DNA of 64,000 nt. Origin: Calliopum simillimum (Eukaryota > Arthropoda > Insecta > Diptera > Lauxaniidae). The stretch spans positions 71,086,422-71,150,421 of the forward strand of contig OX638368.1 of assembly GCA_951812925.1 (NCBI GenBank), given 5' to 3'. Positions 21,430 through 32,703 of the stretch are shown here, one piece after another (positions within the stretch are counted from its first letter, which is position 1; every line of letters starts with the position of its first letter). Below the pieces are notes generated by a model. It was not told the DNA's origin and made no database searches. It saw only the letters and a program-made list of their open reading frames with translations. Made by a program: the position numbers and the translations under genes.

Positions 21430-21530
21430 AAACCGGTCGGTTGCGGCTTGAAACCGGTCGGTTGCGGCTTGCGACTATAAAAGCACAACTGGAAACACAG
21501 AAGGCAGGCAGTCACAGCCAAACGTTCAGT
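21430..21530 (+). promoter_or_regulatory. Candidate core promoter (TATA + initiator), LTR-like
   Basis: A 21-bp unit containing 'accggtcggttgcggcttg' is repeated head to tail (21430-21450, 21451-21471). It is followed at once by TATAAAAG (21476-21483) and, ~30 bp later, an initiator-like CAGTCAC (21508-21514) and TTCAGT (21525-21530). Spacing is as in insect TATA/Inr promoters. No gene follows, so this may be the promoter part of a solo LTR or of the surrounding inverted-repeat element. Whether it is active is unknown. Confidence 0.4.
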
Positions 21531-21589
21531 GCGACAACATCAAAATTAAATAAAAATAATCTTGATTTTTTAAACATCAGTTGGATCTC

Positions 21590-22680
21590 TGAGACTTTCT
21601 AGTTTTTTAGTTTTTGGAACAGATGATGATTTACATTATTAGCTACCAACAATGAAAATACATTGATGGTCGGAGCTTACTGTTCAGTGTTTTTGAGTAA
21701 AACAACAATAAAAACACAAAAAACAAGGCAAAAATACACATAAATAAAAAAAGCAAAAAAATGTATCGGAAGGCTGGTTTGCGTTACTAGTTTCGGGACC
21801 CACCACAGGTCAAAATTGACTATAATAAGTCAATTCCTCATCAGACGCTTTGCCGACATCTTATAGAATTCTGCAAGCATACTTTTTTTAACTTTTAGCA
21901 TAGATTAGATGAGAATCACAGCTACAAGAAAAACACAGCACATGCAAAAATTCCAATTTCTTTGTTTTTTCCCTTTATATGCATTGCCCTGCCGTTGTGA
22001 GTTATCGATATTATACTATTTTTGCATAGCGCTTCGTTCGCAAGGTTTTTTGCTTTTTTTATTGATGTGTATTTATGCCTTGTTTTTTGTGTTTTTATTG
22101 TTGTTTTACTCAAAAACACTGAACAGTAAGCTCCGACCATCAATGTATTTTCATTGTTGGCAGCTAATAATGTAAATCATCATCTGTTCCAAAAACTAAA
22201 AAACTAGAAAGTCTCAGAGATCCAATTGATAAACATACGAATGCGCTTGCTACTTCGTTTTGTCTTGGCAAAAAACCTTGCAAACGAAGCGCTATGCAAA
22301 AATAGTATAATATCGATGACTCACAACGGCAGGGCAATGCATATAAAGGGAAAAAACAAAGAAATTGGAATTTTTGCATGTGCTGTGTTTTTCTTGTAGC
22401 TGTGATTCTCATCTAATCTATGCTAAAAGTTAAAAAAAGTATGCTTGCAGAATTCTATAAGATGTCGGCAAAGCGTCTGATGAGGAATTGACTTATTATA
22501 GTCAATTTTGACCTGTGGTGGGTCCCGAAACTAGTAACGCAAACCAGCCTTCCGATACATTTTTTTGCTTTTTTTATTTATGTGTATTTTTGCCTTGTTT
22601 TTTGTGTTTTTATTGTTGTTTTACTCAAAAACACTGAACAGTAAGCTCCGACCATCAATGCATTTTCATTGTTGGTAGCT
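21590..22680. mobile_element. Two-level foldback (palindrome within palindrome)
   Basis: The arm at 21641-22053 is inverted at 22267-22680 with few differences. The central spacer (22054-22266) is itself the reverse complement of 21590-21760, so sequence near 21640 exists three times. Because of this the same ORF (MRITATRKTQHMQKF...) appears on both strands and is an artefact. BEL2 is inserted at the outer edge of the right arm, in TAGCT. Confidence 0.8.
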
Positions 22681-22996
22681 TAATTATTTCGCGACCGAAA
22701 TAACACTTTTCAAACTTTAAGAAAAAAACACTACTTTGGAAATTAAAGTTGAAAAAACTAAATACTTCGACTATTCGAAAAATAAAGAGAACGCACGGGT
22801 TTCGCAAATGAGACGGTGTTTATTACACGGTGGATGTACAAGTACAAGTTATTTTATGCTTTACATGGTTAGTTGGGAGCGAGAGGCGCAACCCAAAAAT
22901 ACGAAAACAAAGCAAAATAAAGAATTAGGACAAACTGAACGAACACCACTGTATCGACAGCAAAATACAGGGTGTTCGCTAGGTTTGGCGTAAACA
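22681..22996 (-). repeat. BEL2 3' LTR
   Basis: 316 bp; minus strand begins TGTTTACGCCAAACC and ends CGCGAAATAATTA. It differs from 31016-31328 by a 3-base length difference near 22733 and a substitution (gactattcg versus gacgattcg) near 22772. The ORF at 22736-22993 is LTR sequence and not a gene. Confidence 0.92.
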
Positions 22997-23187
22997 TTGC
23001 CGCCCACCTTGCAGGAATGCAATCAATGTCCACGCACTGATAGAGAAACAAAATTAAAAATTCATAAAATAAAAAAAACTTCAAGTATGATAAAGAAGAA
23101 AAAATTAAGTTATGAGGGAAAAAAAAATCAAAAAATAAATTTAAGTTAAAAAATAAAAAAAAAGAAACAAGATATGTGGTTGGGGGG

Positions 23188-24200
23188 TTACCAGGCCGCA
23201 GAGCCCGACAAGATCCACCCGAAGATGGTACTCTGGGCGATAGGCTGACCAATCCCAGTTGGTAAGACGCCCGCTCGCAACACACGCTGGAACACTTCAA
23301 CACCCAGGCGTAGATGGACCGGCGATGACTTGTAGAACTCTGGATCTGCTAACATCATGTTGAAATACGGTTCGATAAGGCGTTCGCTCAACGATCGTTA
23401 GGGTGTCACAATCGTGTATCGCTGCCGAACCCTGGCCATCACCTCTATTGATTCGCCAGACCCAGTGCATGGCCGAATCTTTAACGTGCACACCTCCTCC
23501 CCATTCATTCTAGATGTGCACAAGCGCCATCGCTTGACGAGCTCTTCCGAGATGTACGTGCTCGGTGAACACCCATCTAAAATCGCCCGCTCCTTTCGAA
23601 GTTGGCCCTGTACCAACACGCGCACTAAGGCCGTAGGTAAGAGTGTCACCGTGTTTTGCAGTGAAGTTGCAGAGGGAGGTGAGGGGGACGACCGCCTCAA
23701 AACGACTGGCCGAGACTCCCTTTGCTGCCGATGACTCTTTTGTTGACGCATTCGTTGAGCATTACGCCCACCGCGCCGGTATCCAGGCCTTGTACCACCT
23801 TGATTATCTGCGTCATGGAGCAGAGAATGGTGATCGTCACCGCAGTGCTTGCACCGATGGCGGCTTCCACAATTGCTGCGCGAGTGACCATCAGCCAAAT
23901 AATGAGAGCAGATCCCGTTACGGAAAACTGCTCGTAATCGTCCGGCCAAGTCCTTCGACAGAAATTGGCGGCACCGCTGAAGGGCGTGTCCTTTGAAGCA
24001 CAATCGACAATGGCGAGGCTGTGCTCTGGATGTCGACGCCACCTTAGCGTCAGAACAGACGCTTGGTTGCAGCGGAGTTACTGCGATGACGGCGCTAGAC
24101 AAAGCCGTTCTGAAGGCGTACAACTACGCACAGTTTCAGCATCGCTAGTGTACATAGCGAGATCATCTGCCATATCGGAGACACTGCTGTTCGACGACAT
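23188..24200 (-). pseudogene. Second gag zinc-knuckle and protease block in BEL2
   Basis: An ATG at 24200 (MSSNSSVSDMADDLAMYTSD) lies just after 'ttccattacag', which looks like a 3' splice site. The frame stops after about 45 codons, but an overlapping frame continues with three zinc motifs: CRLCFKGHALQRC, CSHYLADGHSRSNC (its first Cys pair is incomplete) and CKHCGDDHHSLLH. A BEL-type protease start follows, RAILDGCSPSTYIS. After a deletion and shift near 23395 it ends MLADPEFYKSSPVHL and PIAQSTIFGWILSG. Codon use is clearly more GC-rich than the flanking pol. Only ~90 bp separate it from the end of pol. It is either transduced from another BEL element or a downstream accessory ORF. Confidence 0.75.
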
Positions 24201-24290
24201 TCTGTAATGGAATTGTAAGGTTTATGGTTATGGGAAGAAAAAAGTACAACAAAAAATAAGAGGTTTTTTTTTATACATTAGTGTTTAGTA

Positions 24291-27200
24291 TTATTGTGAC
24301 ACTGGAAGTGCCACAAGTTTGACAATAGGCCGCGTAATGCAGCCTCTTTCGGTTTTTACATCCGCAACCCTGACGCGGTTATCACTGCCAAGATAAACTT
24401 TCAGTATACGACCCAATCGCCATTCGTTAGCCGGTAAATTTTCATCCCGTATCGCTACCAAATCGTTAACAGCGAAATCTTTCTGTGGAGTTTTCCACTT
24501 GACGCGTTTGTGCAACTCCTTCAAATATTCGTTTTTCCACCGGCAGCAAAGATGTTGCTGCATTGCTTTCAGCTTTCGCTAGCGGTTAACGATTGATAAT
24601 GGCTGTTCAGCTATTTCAGGTTCAACGGGGGAAAGTAGCGGGCCACCGACTAAGAAGTGGCTTGGAGTTAAAGGCTGAAAGTCTGAAGAGTTTTCAGTCA
24701 TGGCACTTAGCGGACGTGAGTTTAAGCTTGATTCGATTCTTCGAAGGTGTATTTTAGGCTCCCAGCAATTTTCCTAAAATGGGTTTTAAATGATTTCACA
24801 CCAGCCTCCCAGAGTCCTCCCATATGAGGAGCCCCAGCAGGAATAAAATGCCAAGTGAACCCCTGATGCGCAAATTGTGTTACAACGGCATCATGTGCAT
24901 TGCTAAGATATTCCACAAAATCCTTTTTAAACGCTCTAGATGCACCAACAAAGTTGGTACCGTTGTCAGAATAAACATTAGCAGGGCACCCCCGTCTCGA
25001 AACGAAACGAGTAAATGCTGCTAAGAAGGTAGCGATCGAAAGATCACTTGTGGCTTCAAGATGAATAGCTTTTGTAGAAAAACACACAAACAAGCAAACG
25101 TAACCCTTAGTAATTCGACAAGCTCTGCCAGAATAACTTTTTATGTCAAACGGACCAGCGAAGTCAATGCCAGTAGCTGAAAAAGGTCTCGACAAAGTGG
25201 TGCGTTCAGGTGGAAGTGCAGCCATAATTTGAGATCTGTGTTTTTTCATGTTGATAACACAGACTTTACAGTTGTGCAAAATTGTCTTTACTAAGTTTTT
25301 TGCCCGCGGAATCCAGAACTGTGTTCGCAGAAGCCGAAGCACAAGCTGGTTTCCCCCATGAAGAGAAATTTCATGGAAATCTTTGACCAAGAGGCGTGTA
25401 AAATGACTGTTATAAGGTAACAGGATTGGATGCCTTTCGTCATAAGTGAGCATAGGTGCAGAAGCCAGCCGCCCACCAACACGCAATAACCCATCATGAT
25501 GAAGAAATGGGTTAAGAGCTAAAACTTGACTTTTCTGATCAATGATTTGTTTAGTTTCTAACCGATGATATTCATTCGGGAAACCAATTTTCTGACACAA
25601 AAGTATCAAACGAGTTTGAACAATCTTGATTTCATCACTGTCTATAAACTTCGTTTGACGAGAGAAAGAAGTACGACGTTGTGGATGAGTGTGATTGAGA
25701 AAACGGAAGACATACGCCAAGACACGTAGTCCTCGTAGTAATGAAGAAAACCGTTCCAAAATATCATCATATGCGGAAAAATAAGAAAAATGTACCTTAA
25801 CCGCTTTTCGTTCGAGAGAAGTTTCTAAAACTGACGGTTGAGGTTGACAATTTCAAAAAGAAATTGGTTAGTTAAACCTCCTAAAAAACAAAACTTAAAA
25901 ATTAAAAACTAACCCGCTAAAATCACCTAAAATCACATTTCAAAAAGAGCTTTCCAACGAAAGCCACGATGGCCCATGCCACCATAAAGTGTTGTCAACT
26001 AGTTCTTGGGGTGTTACCCCGCGGGTTGCTAAATCAGCAGGATTGTCATGTGATTCCACATGAAACCAATTTTGATTCCCAACTTTCTCTATCACCTTAG
26101 AAACCCTATTGGCAACGAAAGTAGCCCACGAGCAGGGAGGCTTGGACAGCCAAGCCAGCACAATTGTAGAGTCAGTCCAACAATAAAGACGATGACTATT
26201 TATTTGCAAATTTGTCAACCATATCAGCTAGTAGAGCTGCACCACAAAGCTCAAGTCGAGGCAAAGAAACCGTTTTGACAGGAGCAACCTTGCTTTTAGC
26301 ATAAAGTAAGTGCGTGACAATGCAATCATTTAGCCTGACACGAAGATAAACAGCCGCAGCATAAGCCTTTTCAGAAGAATCACAGAATGCGTGAACTTCG
26401 ACCTCTGAGTTCGGCGAGAAATTGACATAACGAGGAATCCTTATGTCGTTAATTTTCTCATAATTTTTCAAAAAAGATTGCCAAGATTGAAAACTGTGTG
26501 AAGGAATACATTCATCCCAACCTATTTCGTCCAACCATAGCCGCTGCATAAGGATTTTAGCAGTCACCACTATAGGTGACAACCAACCTGCAGGGTCAAA
26601 AAGTTGTGCAATAACAGACAGAACTTCTCTTTTGGTATAAGAAGCTTTTACCTCTAAACATTTTGTGGTAAAATAAAATAGGTCTGAAGTCGCACTCCAG
26701 CGAACACTCAGCGCTTTGACACAACTTGCATCTTCGAATTGCAGAAAGTTTTCCGCTAAGAGATGCTCTACGGGAAGCCCCGCTAAAATGCTGGCTGAAT
26801 TAGATGTCCACTTGCGCATATTGAACCCCGCGGAATTAAGAGCAGAAATTAACTCGTCTCTAGCCTTCAATGCACTTTCCACATCGTGTGCTCCTGCTAA
26901 AGCATCATCGACATAAGTAAAATGCCGTAAAATTTCAGAAGCAAGAGGATATTGCTCCTGAACATCATCTGCCAACTGCAGAATAGTTCGTATGGCTAGA
27001 TATGGCGCACAATTCACACCGAAAGTGACGGTTTGAAGCTCATAATCCTGAATTTCATCTTCAGGCGAGTTTCGAAAAAGAATCCGCTGATACCCAGTAT
27101 GTTTGGGATCCACTAATATTTGGCGATACATTTGTTGGATATCCCCGTTAAAAACGTATTTGAAAAATCGCCACTTTAAGACCAACAATGTTAAGTCCGC

Positions 27201-27702
27201 TTAAAGAGTAGGACCAGCGTACAGGACATCATTCAAGCTCATCCCATTGGACGTAGGACTTGATGCGCTAAATACTACTCGAACCTTTGTAGTAGCTCTG
27301 TCTCGCTTAATCACCGCGTGATGCGGTAAATAATAGTGAGATGGCGAAGTTTCATATTTGGGGGGAGAAACCTTTTTCATATGACCCAATTTTAAGTAGT
27401 CATTTACTACTTCATCATATTCAACTTTGAGGCTAGGATTTTTGAGCAATCGAGCTTCGCCTCTAATAATTTATTTCACTGGGGTAGCCACTTTTGAAAG
27501 GTAAAGTGACCATATACCGACCCCTTTCATCACGTTTAGTAGTCTGTTGATAACTTTCCTCACATGCCTTGTCAATAGGGGTTAAAAATTGCTTTTTTGG
27601 AAGCTCTTCCAACTCCCAAAAGTGTGCTATCTGTTGATCAACATTAACTTCAGAAAAATGTGACAAGCATGTGGTGAATGTGGAGATTTCCTGCTGAGGC
27701 AT
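24291..27702 (-). pseudogene. BEL2 pol: RT, RNase H, integrase
   Basis: Main pieces on the minus strand: 27702-27463 (linker, TKRDERGRYMVTLPFKSG), 27449-27201 (YYLPHHAVIKRDRATTKVRV, RT start), 27188-26196 (NGDIQQMYRQI, FGVNCAPYLAIR, FTYVDDALAG, then RNase H AFCDSSEKAYAAAVY and [11 protein letters not shown]). RNase H continues 26218-25940 (CWTDSTIVLAWL, HDNPADLATRG). Integrase is 25759-24722: HGGNQLVLRLLRTQFW zinc finger, TGIDFAGPF (D), VYSDNGTNF (D), GLWEAGVKSF (E). A small deletion/shift at 24722 precedes SLNSRPLSAM and SHFLVGGPLL. The C-terminal domain ends at 24291. All catalytic residues are visible but at least five frame breaks separate them. Confidence 0.88.
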
Positions 27703-27765
27703 AGGCCCCGAAAATATCCAACCAAAAACAGTTTCTTGAGCTAAGAGAGAGCCAAAAACGTTTCG

Positions 27766-29450
27766 TCAGATTACTTCTAGGATAATTGCGGGGTATAAAT
27801 CGCTACCGATTAATACATCTATCGGACCACTTCTGAAGAAATGAGGATCTGCCAGCGGAATGTCAGGCAGCTTCTCACAAGTAGAAGGATCAATGGAAGA
27901 AGATGGCAAATTTCCTGTCAAGCGAGACAGCACAAAAGCTGTTGCTTCAATTTGAAATTGTCTATCTCTAAAAGAGCTAATTATGATATCACAAGCTTGT
28001 GACACCTGCGCTGAGACCGTATGACTTAACCCAGAAACTTGAGCGTTAACAACTCGAGTAGGAAGTTTTAACAACTTTTGTAATCGCTCAGATATAAACG
28101 TACCTTCCGAACCAGAGTCAATAAGTGCCCTGGTGGTGTACGCCGAACCTAAGTGACATATGGTCACCATGGCAGTACCAAGCAGTACCTGTTTGGTACT
28201 GGAGGAAAAACAAGTCTGTAGGTCATTCTGAGTGGACTGTAATTGAGTAGAATGCGATTGAGTATTTGAGCCCGGGGGGTTTTGAGGAGAATTCGACTTG
28301 CTTGAGCCAACACTCGAAGCAGAAAAAGGGGTTACTGTCGAATTCCGATGCAATAATGTGTTATGACGTTGTTTGCACGTCGCACAATTATAATGGCTCT
28401 TACACTCTTTCACTTCGTGAGAGTGACCTAAGCAATTGACACAAAAGTGAAATTTGGGCAAAATCTTAGCGCATGTTGTTCCGACGAACAAAGTTTGCAA
28501 TTTGAAGAAACTACATTAACTTGGTAACTATTTACCTTTTTACCAGATGAATAATTCTGGCTTGATTTTGAAATTGAAGGTTGTGAGTTTTGTCGAGGTA
28601 TCGCACCACTTTAGCTACGAATATCCGACACAGTTTCCAACGTTTGAAACCGACTGGTAAGAAAATCATTCAGATGTTGCCATTTTGGAATTTTGTTTTT
28701 GTTCACAACTGATTGCAAGCGAGTAGAACAAAGATACACAAAAATTGCATCCCAGTTCTCAATATTAATGTTGTGTGTTTTTAAAGCAAAGATACAACCA
28801 TTAATATCCCGTTGGAGCTTTTTTAGATCTGTACCAGATTCCTTTGGTACTTGAGGAAGATTGAATAAAATTTTCAATTGGCTGTTAACCAGAATGCGAT
28901 TATTTTTGTATCTGTCGCTTAAATCCTGCCAAGCTTGAGCAAAACCGCTGTTTGTCAAAGCAGATTTCCTCACAATCTCCTTTGCTTCTCTCCGTGTTTT
29001 CTGATTTAAATGAAAAAGTTTTTCCACATCATTTAAACGTTTGTTTGAAATATAAATGGCCGTAAACATGTCCCTAAAGGACGGCCATTTCAAATAATCC
29101 CCATCAAACACCTCCGTATCGCATGGTGGTACAGACATACAATGGCCACTTGAAATTTCAAGGTCCCCAGTACCTTTTGGCCGAGATTTCTCAGCTTGAG
29201 AAAGCTCAAAAATTTTTGCCGCCACCCGGAGGTAAGATTGATAGCACTTTCGATACTTTTGTTTCACAGCATCCAACTCCTTGGCATCCTCGTCTGCTAT
29301 TTTGTCTAAACAAATATCATATGATGCCTTAATACCCTTCCATTGAGCTTTTAACTCAGTGCTTCAAGGGAAAATGGATCGTGCCTGGAAATCTGTTTCA
29401 AACTCCATTAATGAATCGGATAAACGAATAAACATTTTTAAATGCGACAT
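27766..29450 (-). pseudogene. BEL2 gag and protease
   Basis: The ATG at 29450 (MSHLKMFIRLSDSLMEFETD) is interrupted at codon 29 by TGA (29364-29366). The gag core reads CDTEVFDGDYLKWPSFRDMF and HLNQKTRREAKEIV (29276-28611), with a stop at 28608. Zinc knuckles follow in two frames, CKLCSSEQHALRFC and then CVNCLGHSHEVKEC and CATCKQRHNTLLH (28440-28350). The protease is TRALIDSGSEGTFISERL (DSG intact, near 28105) and runs to ADPHFFRSGPIDVLIGSDLY. Apart from the few nonsense or shift changes it matches a normal BEL gag-protease in order and size. Confidence 0.85.
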
Positions 29451-31015
29451 TATGATTTTCCTTTTTTTTTAACTTATGCCACGTAAATAAATTTTCAATT
29501 TAATTTTATTCAATTTAATTTAATTTTGTTGAATGCAGAAAATAATTCACAAAAAGCACTCCTTGAAAGCAAAAAAAATAAAAAATTTACAAAAGCACTC
29601 GTTGAAAGCAAAAAAAATTGCACAAAAATCACTCGTCAACGAAAAAAAAAAAACCAAAAAATATAAATTTGAATTAAATTGAGTTTGGCAACAAAGCAAA
29701 AGCAAATCAAAATGTCACTGAAGTTTAAAAAATACTTCACAAAAATGAAAATTCCGATTCACGGCAACAAAAAAAAATTTACGAAGGCCACAACAACAAC
29801 ACTGCTATATTTGGAAAGAAAAAATTAATGTATTGAACAATAATTTTAAATTTCTGTAAATTAAAAATTATATTTTTAGTCAACAAAAATAATGTACACA
29901 CCCTAATGTACAACTTTTTAGCAAAACAACAATTTCTTTGAGATGTCAAAAAAATTATTGCTTCCACCCCAACGTGCAACTGGTTTGTTCGTATGTATGT
30001 ATTCACATAAAACAAACCCAACAGAAAATTAATGTGTATGCACGTATGTTTAGCTGCAAGCAGAAACGATGCTTTTGGCTTTGGTCAGTACGTACACGAC
30101 ACAAAGAGGAGGCCAAAAATTGCATGTAAATATGTAAGTAATGTAATTCGGCTTAGCAAAAAACAGTGGTTTAACATAAAAAGAGCTTAGATTTTTTTAC
30201 GGTTAGTTTGTCTCTCAAAATAAAAATTTTCTATATACACACAAACAACTTTATGTATATAAATTCAAAGGCGCTAAAAATTTGAGACAGGTCAATGTCT
30301 ACATAACTCAAGACTTGGAAAAAAAGTTTACATAAAGTACCAAATATGTACTGTATATGTATGTATGTATATATACTTTTTTCCCGCGCTCAAAATTTTA
30401 GCACAATTGAACTTTTTTTTTTTTTAAGTTACTTTATTTTTAAAAAACCAACGTTTATTTATATTTTATTTCGCGACCGAAATAAAAAATCACTTTAGAC
30501 AAACTTTTTAATTTATATTTTAAAAGACAAAACTTGACTACGAAAAGTTTAGCAAAATTTATCACTTTTTTCAAATTTCTTTCGCTACCGAAAGAAAACA
30601 CTTTTTAAAAAGAATTGAAAACCACTTTAACCGAATCGAATAAAAAATTTTTCTTCCCTTAACAAAAACTAAATCAAAACACATACCTTTTAAATTAAAA
30701 AGTTATCAAATAAAATACTTTTTAATTATGAGCTAGCTGCAAGCTGCTGTTGTTGATGATGCTGGTGCTGCTGTTGGTGGTTAAGCTGCTGATGAAGTTG
30801 CTGCTGGTGATTTTCAGGAACCACTGCACTTTATTGTTTATATATATTTTATATAAATATATATTTTATTAAATAATTCTTTTTTATTTAATATATATTG
30901 TGAAAATAAATATTTTTTTTTTATGATTAATTTTTCAAATTCACGAAAATTTTTTTGTTTTTTTTTTTTTAAAAAAACTCTTAATCCCTCACTACCGACG
31001 GTTCGAATGGACCAA
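29451..31015 (-). other. BEL2 5' untranslated leader
   Basis: About 1.57 kb between the 5' LTR and gag, unusually long for a BEL element. It is A/T-rich, with a CTG/CAG-rich patch at 30735-30815. A stretch 'tttcgcgaccgaaataaaa' at 30470-30490 echoes the LTR edge. Just inside the LTR the minus strand reads TTGGTCCATTCGAACCG, comparable to the BEL1 primer-site region. No protein is supported. Confidence 0.6.
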
Positions 31016-31328
31016 TAATTATTTCGCGACCGAAATAACACTTTTCAAACTTTAAGAAAAAAATACTTTGGAAATTAAAGTTGAAAAAACTAAATACTTC
31101 GACGATTCGAAAAATAAAGAGAACGCACGGGTTTCGCAAATGAGACGGTGTTTATTACACGGTGGATGTACAAGTACAAGTTATTTTATGCTTTACATGG
31201 TTAGTTGGGAGCGAGAGGCGCAACCCAAAAATACGAAAACAAAGCAAAATAAAGAATTAGGACAAACTGAACGAACACCACTGTATCGACAGCAAAATAC
31301 AGGGTGTTCGCTAGGTTTGGCGTAAACA
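31016..31328 (-). repeat. BEL2 5' LTR
   Basis: 313 bp, matching 22681-22996. Its outer side is followed by the target duplication TAGCT (31329-31333). Confidence 0.92.
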
Positions 31329-31333
31329 TAGCT

Positions 31334-32109
31334 AATAAAATAAAATTTTTCTTTTATTCTTGCGTTGTGAAAACCAAACGAAATGAATATAATTTATTTC
31401 AGGCTGTATTTTTTTAACAGTACGTATAAATGAAAATTTCTTAATAACTCAATATGACTTATTTCGTTCACGATCAACCGGAAAAGAAAGAATAGAACGA
31501 GAACTATGGCTTCTTAAAGTCATTTTCCATGAACTTTCGTCCGAGCCATGAGGTTTTTGACATGTATTTTCAACAACTCTAAATATCTAATGTAACAGAT
31601 TGCTTAACAAGTAATGTTGACATCAACTCAGCTTAGAGTGCGCTAACTGGGCATGTTTGCAATTAACGAAATTAACTATTGCGAATATAATTGCGAATAT
31701 TTTTATCAATAAGCGAAAAAATTTGTTTGGCTACAAGCGCCTCTACACTAGCTCTATGATTTTGTAATTTGTATCTTTCGTGGCTAACCTTACATCATGT
31801 ATGCAAAAACCACTAATATTTTCTAATTTAGTATCTATAATCATTATTTACGTACCTGGAGGAGTGTCCTCCTTATTATCCAGTGACGTTTTTTAACATT
31901 ATTTTGCTTTGGAAACCAATAACAACGCATAGAATATTACTCTTGCAAAGAAGAAAAATAATCTGTGCTAGGAACTACGACCTTGCGTTAGGGTACAAGA
32001 GAGGCAGCTTGATATTATTACGTAATATTTCTAACGCCAAATCATGTGCTGGTGTTCTCTTTGCAAAACTAGGCTGAAAAAATAATCGAAATCGCAAGTC
32101 GATTTCACA
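31334..32109. other. Unassigned sequence inside the Transib-like unit
   Basis: AT-rich DNA between BEL2 and the right inverted terminus. I translated it mentally on both strands and see no transposase motif; the short ORF at 31883-32077 is not recognisable. It is probably non-coding internal sequence of the host unit. Confidence 0.4.
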
Positions 32110-32165
32110 ATTTTTGGCCAGCTTTTACTTCGATTGGCACCTGTGTGCGACGCTGAGAAAAATTA

Positions 32166-32703
32166 CACAGGCTTGCAAATTTGACACTTTTTTTCCTCTC
32201 TTGATTTTTGAAGCCAATTATGGTGGTTTGGGACCTCCTAATCTCGAATCTAAACTTGGTTTATTTCCATCCCGTCAAGACTTTGAAATATTCCAATTTT
32301 TTTTCTGTTTTTGATATGCTTTCTTTGTATACCGAGCGCACCGTACTTTCATTCAATTATCCCCGTTATCAAGGCAAATGTGTCGGAATATTAGGGGGAT
32401 ATATGGTGTTATTATGGTTTCAATATACCTACTGGTATAGGCGTAGGAGCGACTCAAATAAAATTTTCAATTATTAGATTTTTTTGTATGAGGGGGTACA
32501 GCACCCCCTTATCTAATCGATCCCATATTTTTTATAAATGTGTTTGTGCACCAAAAAAAACATCTGGTGCAGATATGATCTTGTAAATTACTGACAATTG
32601 TGACGTGCTGCAATTTTTTCACTATTTTTCTCTTAATCAGCACACTTAAATCTATAAAAATCGCTGTTTAAAATTCAGACAGGAAAAGCCATGCGGGACT
32701 GTG
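32166..32703. mobile_element. 538-bp element with CACAG termini and TTA TSD
   Basis: Begins CACAGGCTTGCAAATTTG and ends GCGGGACTGTG; flanked by TTA on both sides (32163-32165, 32704-32706). It lies in the gypsy RNase H, and its removal with one TTA restores the frame between 32153-32165 and 32707 onward. Internally there is a hairpin 'gagggggtacagcacccccttat' near 32489. No ORF. Termini and TSD match the hairpin at 8142-8321, suggesting one family (CACTA/CMC-like by TSD size, unproven). Confidence 0.65.

Larger units (their letters stand above)
22681..31328 (-). mobile_element. BEL/Pao LTR retrotransposon, copy 2 (with extra gag-protease)
   Basis: An 8.65-kb minus-strand provirus with 316- and 313-bp LTRs that are nearly identical, flanked by TAGCT (22676-22680, 31329-31333). 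Order from the 5' LTR (right): ~1.5-kb AT-rich leader, gag (29450-27766), protease to integrase (27702-24291), then a second gag zinc-knuckle/protease block (24200-23188), an A/T-rich spacer, a minus-strand purine tract (GGTGGGCGGC, 22997-23010) and the 3' LTR. Several stops and frame changes interrupt gag and pol. The second block is GC-richer and of a different BEL lineage, making the element chimeric. Confidence 0.9.
20023..32147. mobile_element. Transib-like unit: 38-bp inverted termini, CGACG TSD
   Basis: The left end CACACAGGTGCCAATCGAAG... is matched without mismatch for 38 bp by the reverse complement of the right end (32110-32147). Both sides carry CGACG (20018-20022 and 32148-32152). 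Dropping the unit and one CGACG restores the gypsy RNase H reading frame across the junction, proving a precise insertion. Transib transposons (relatives of RAG) make 5-bp duplications favouring CGNCG and start with CAC, so this fits; superfamily assignment rests only on that. No transposase was recognised. Of the 12.1 kb, most is later cargo: BEL2, a foldback and other repeats. Own remains are probably about 2 kb. Confidence 0.65.

Noticed and set aside
21909..22412. ORF MRITATRKTQHMQKF... found on both strands
   Set aside because: It is generated by the inverted arms of the foldback. No conserved domain, and each copy breaks differently.
22736..22993. 85-residue ORF repeated at 31068-31325
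   Set aside because: It is the BEL2 LTR sequence itself, not a gene.
23000..23303. Envelope-like membrane protein at the end of BEL2
   Set aside because: The Phe-rich 144-codon frame is read from poly-T-like spacer and runs into LTR-proximal sequence. No signal peptide, Cys pattern or cleavage site.
31016..31040. Definite tRNA primer assignment for BEL2
   Set aside because: TGGTCC... starts one base inside the LTR, but the pairing partner cannot be fixed without a tRNA set.
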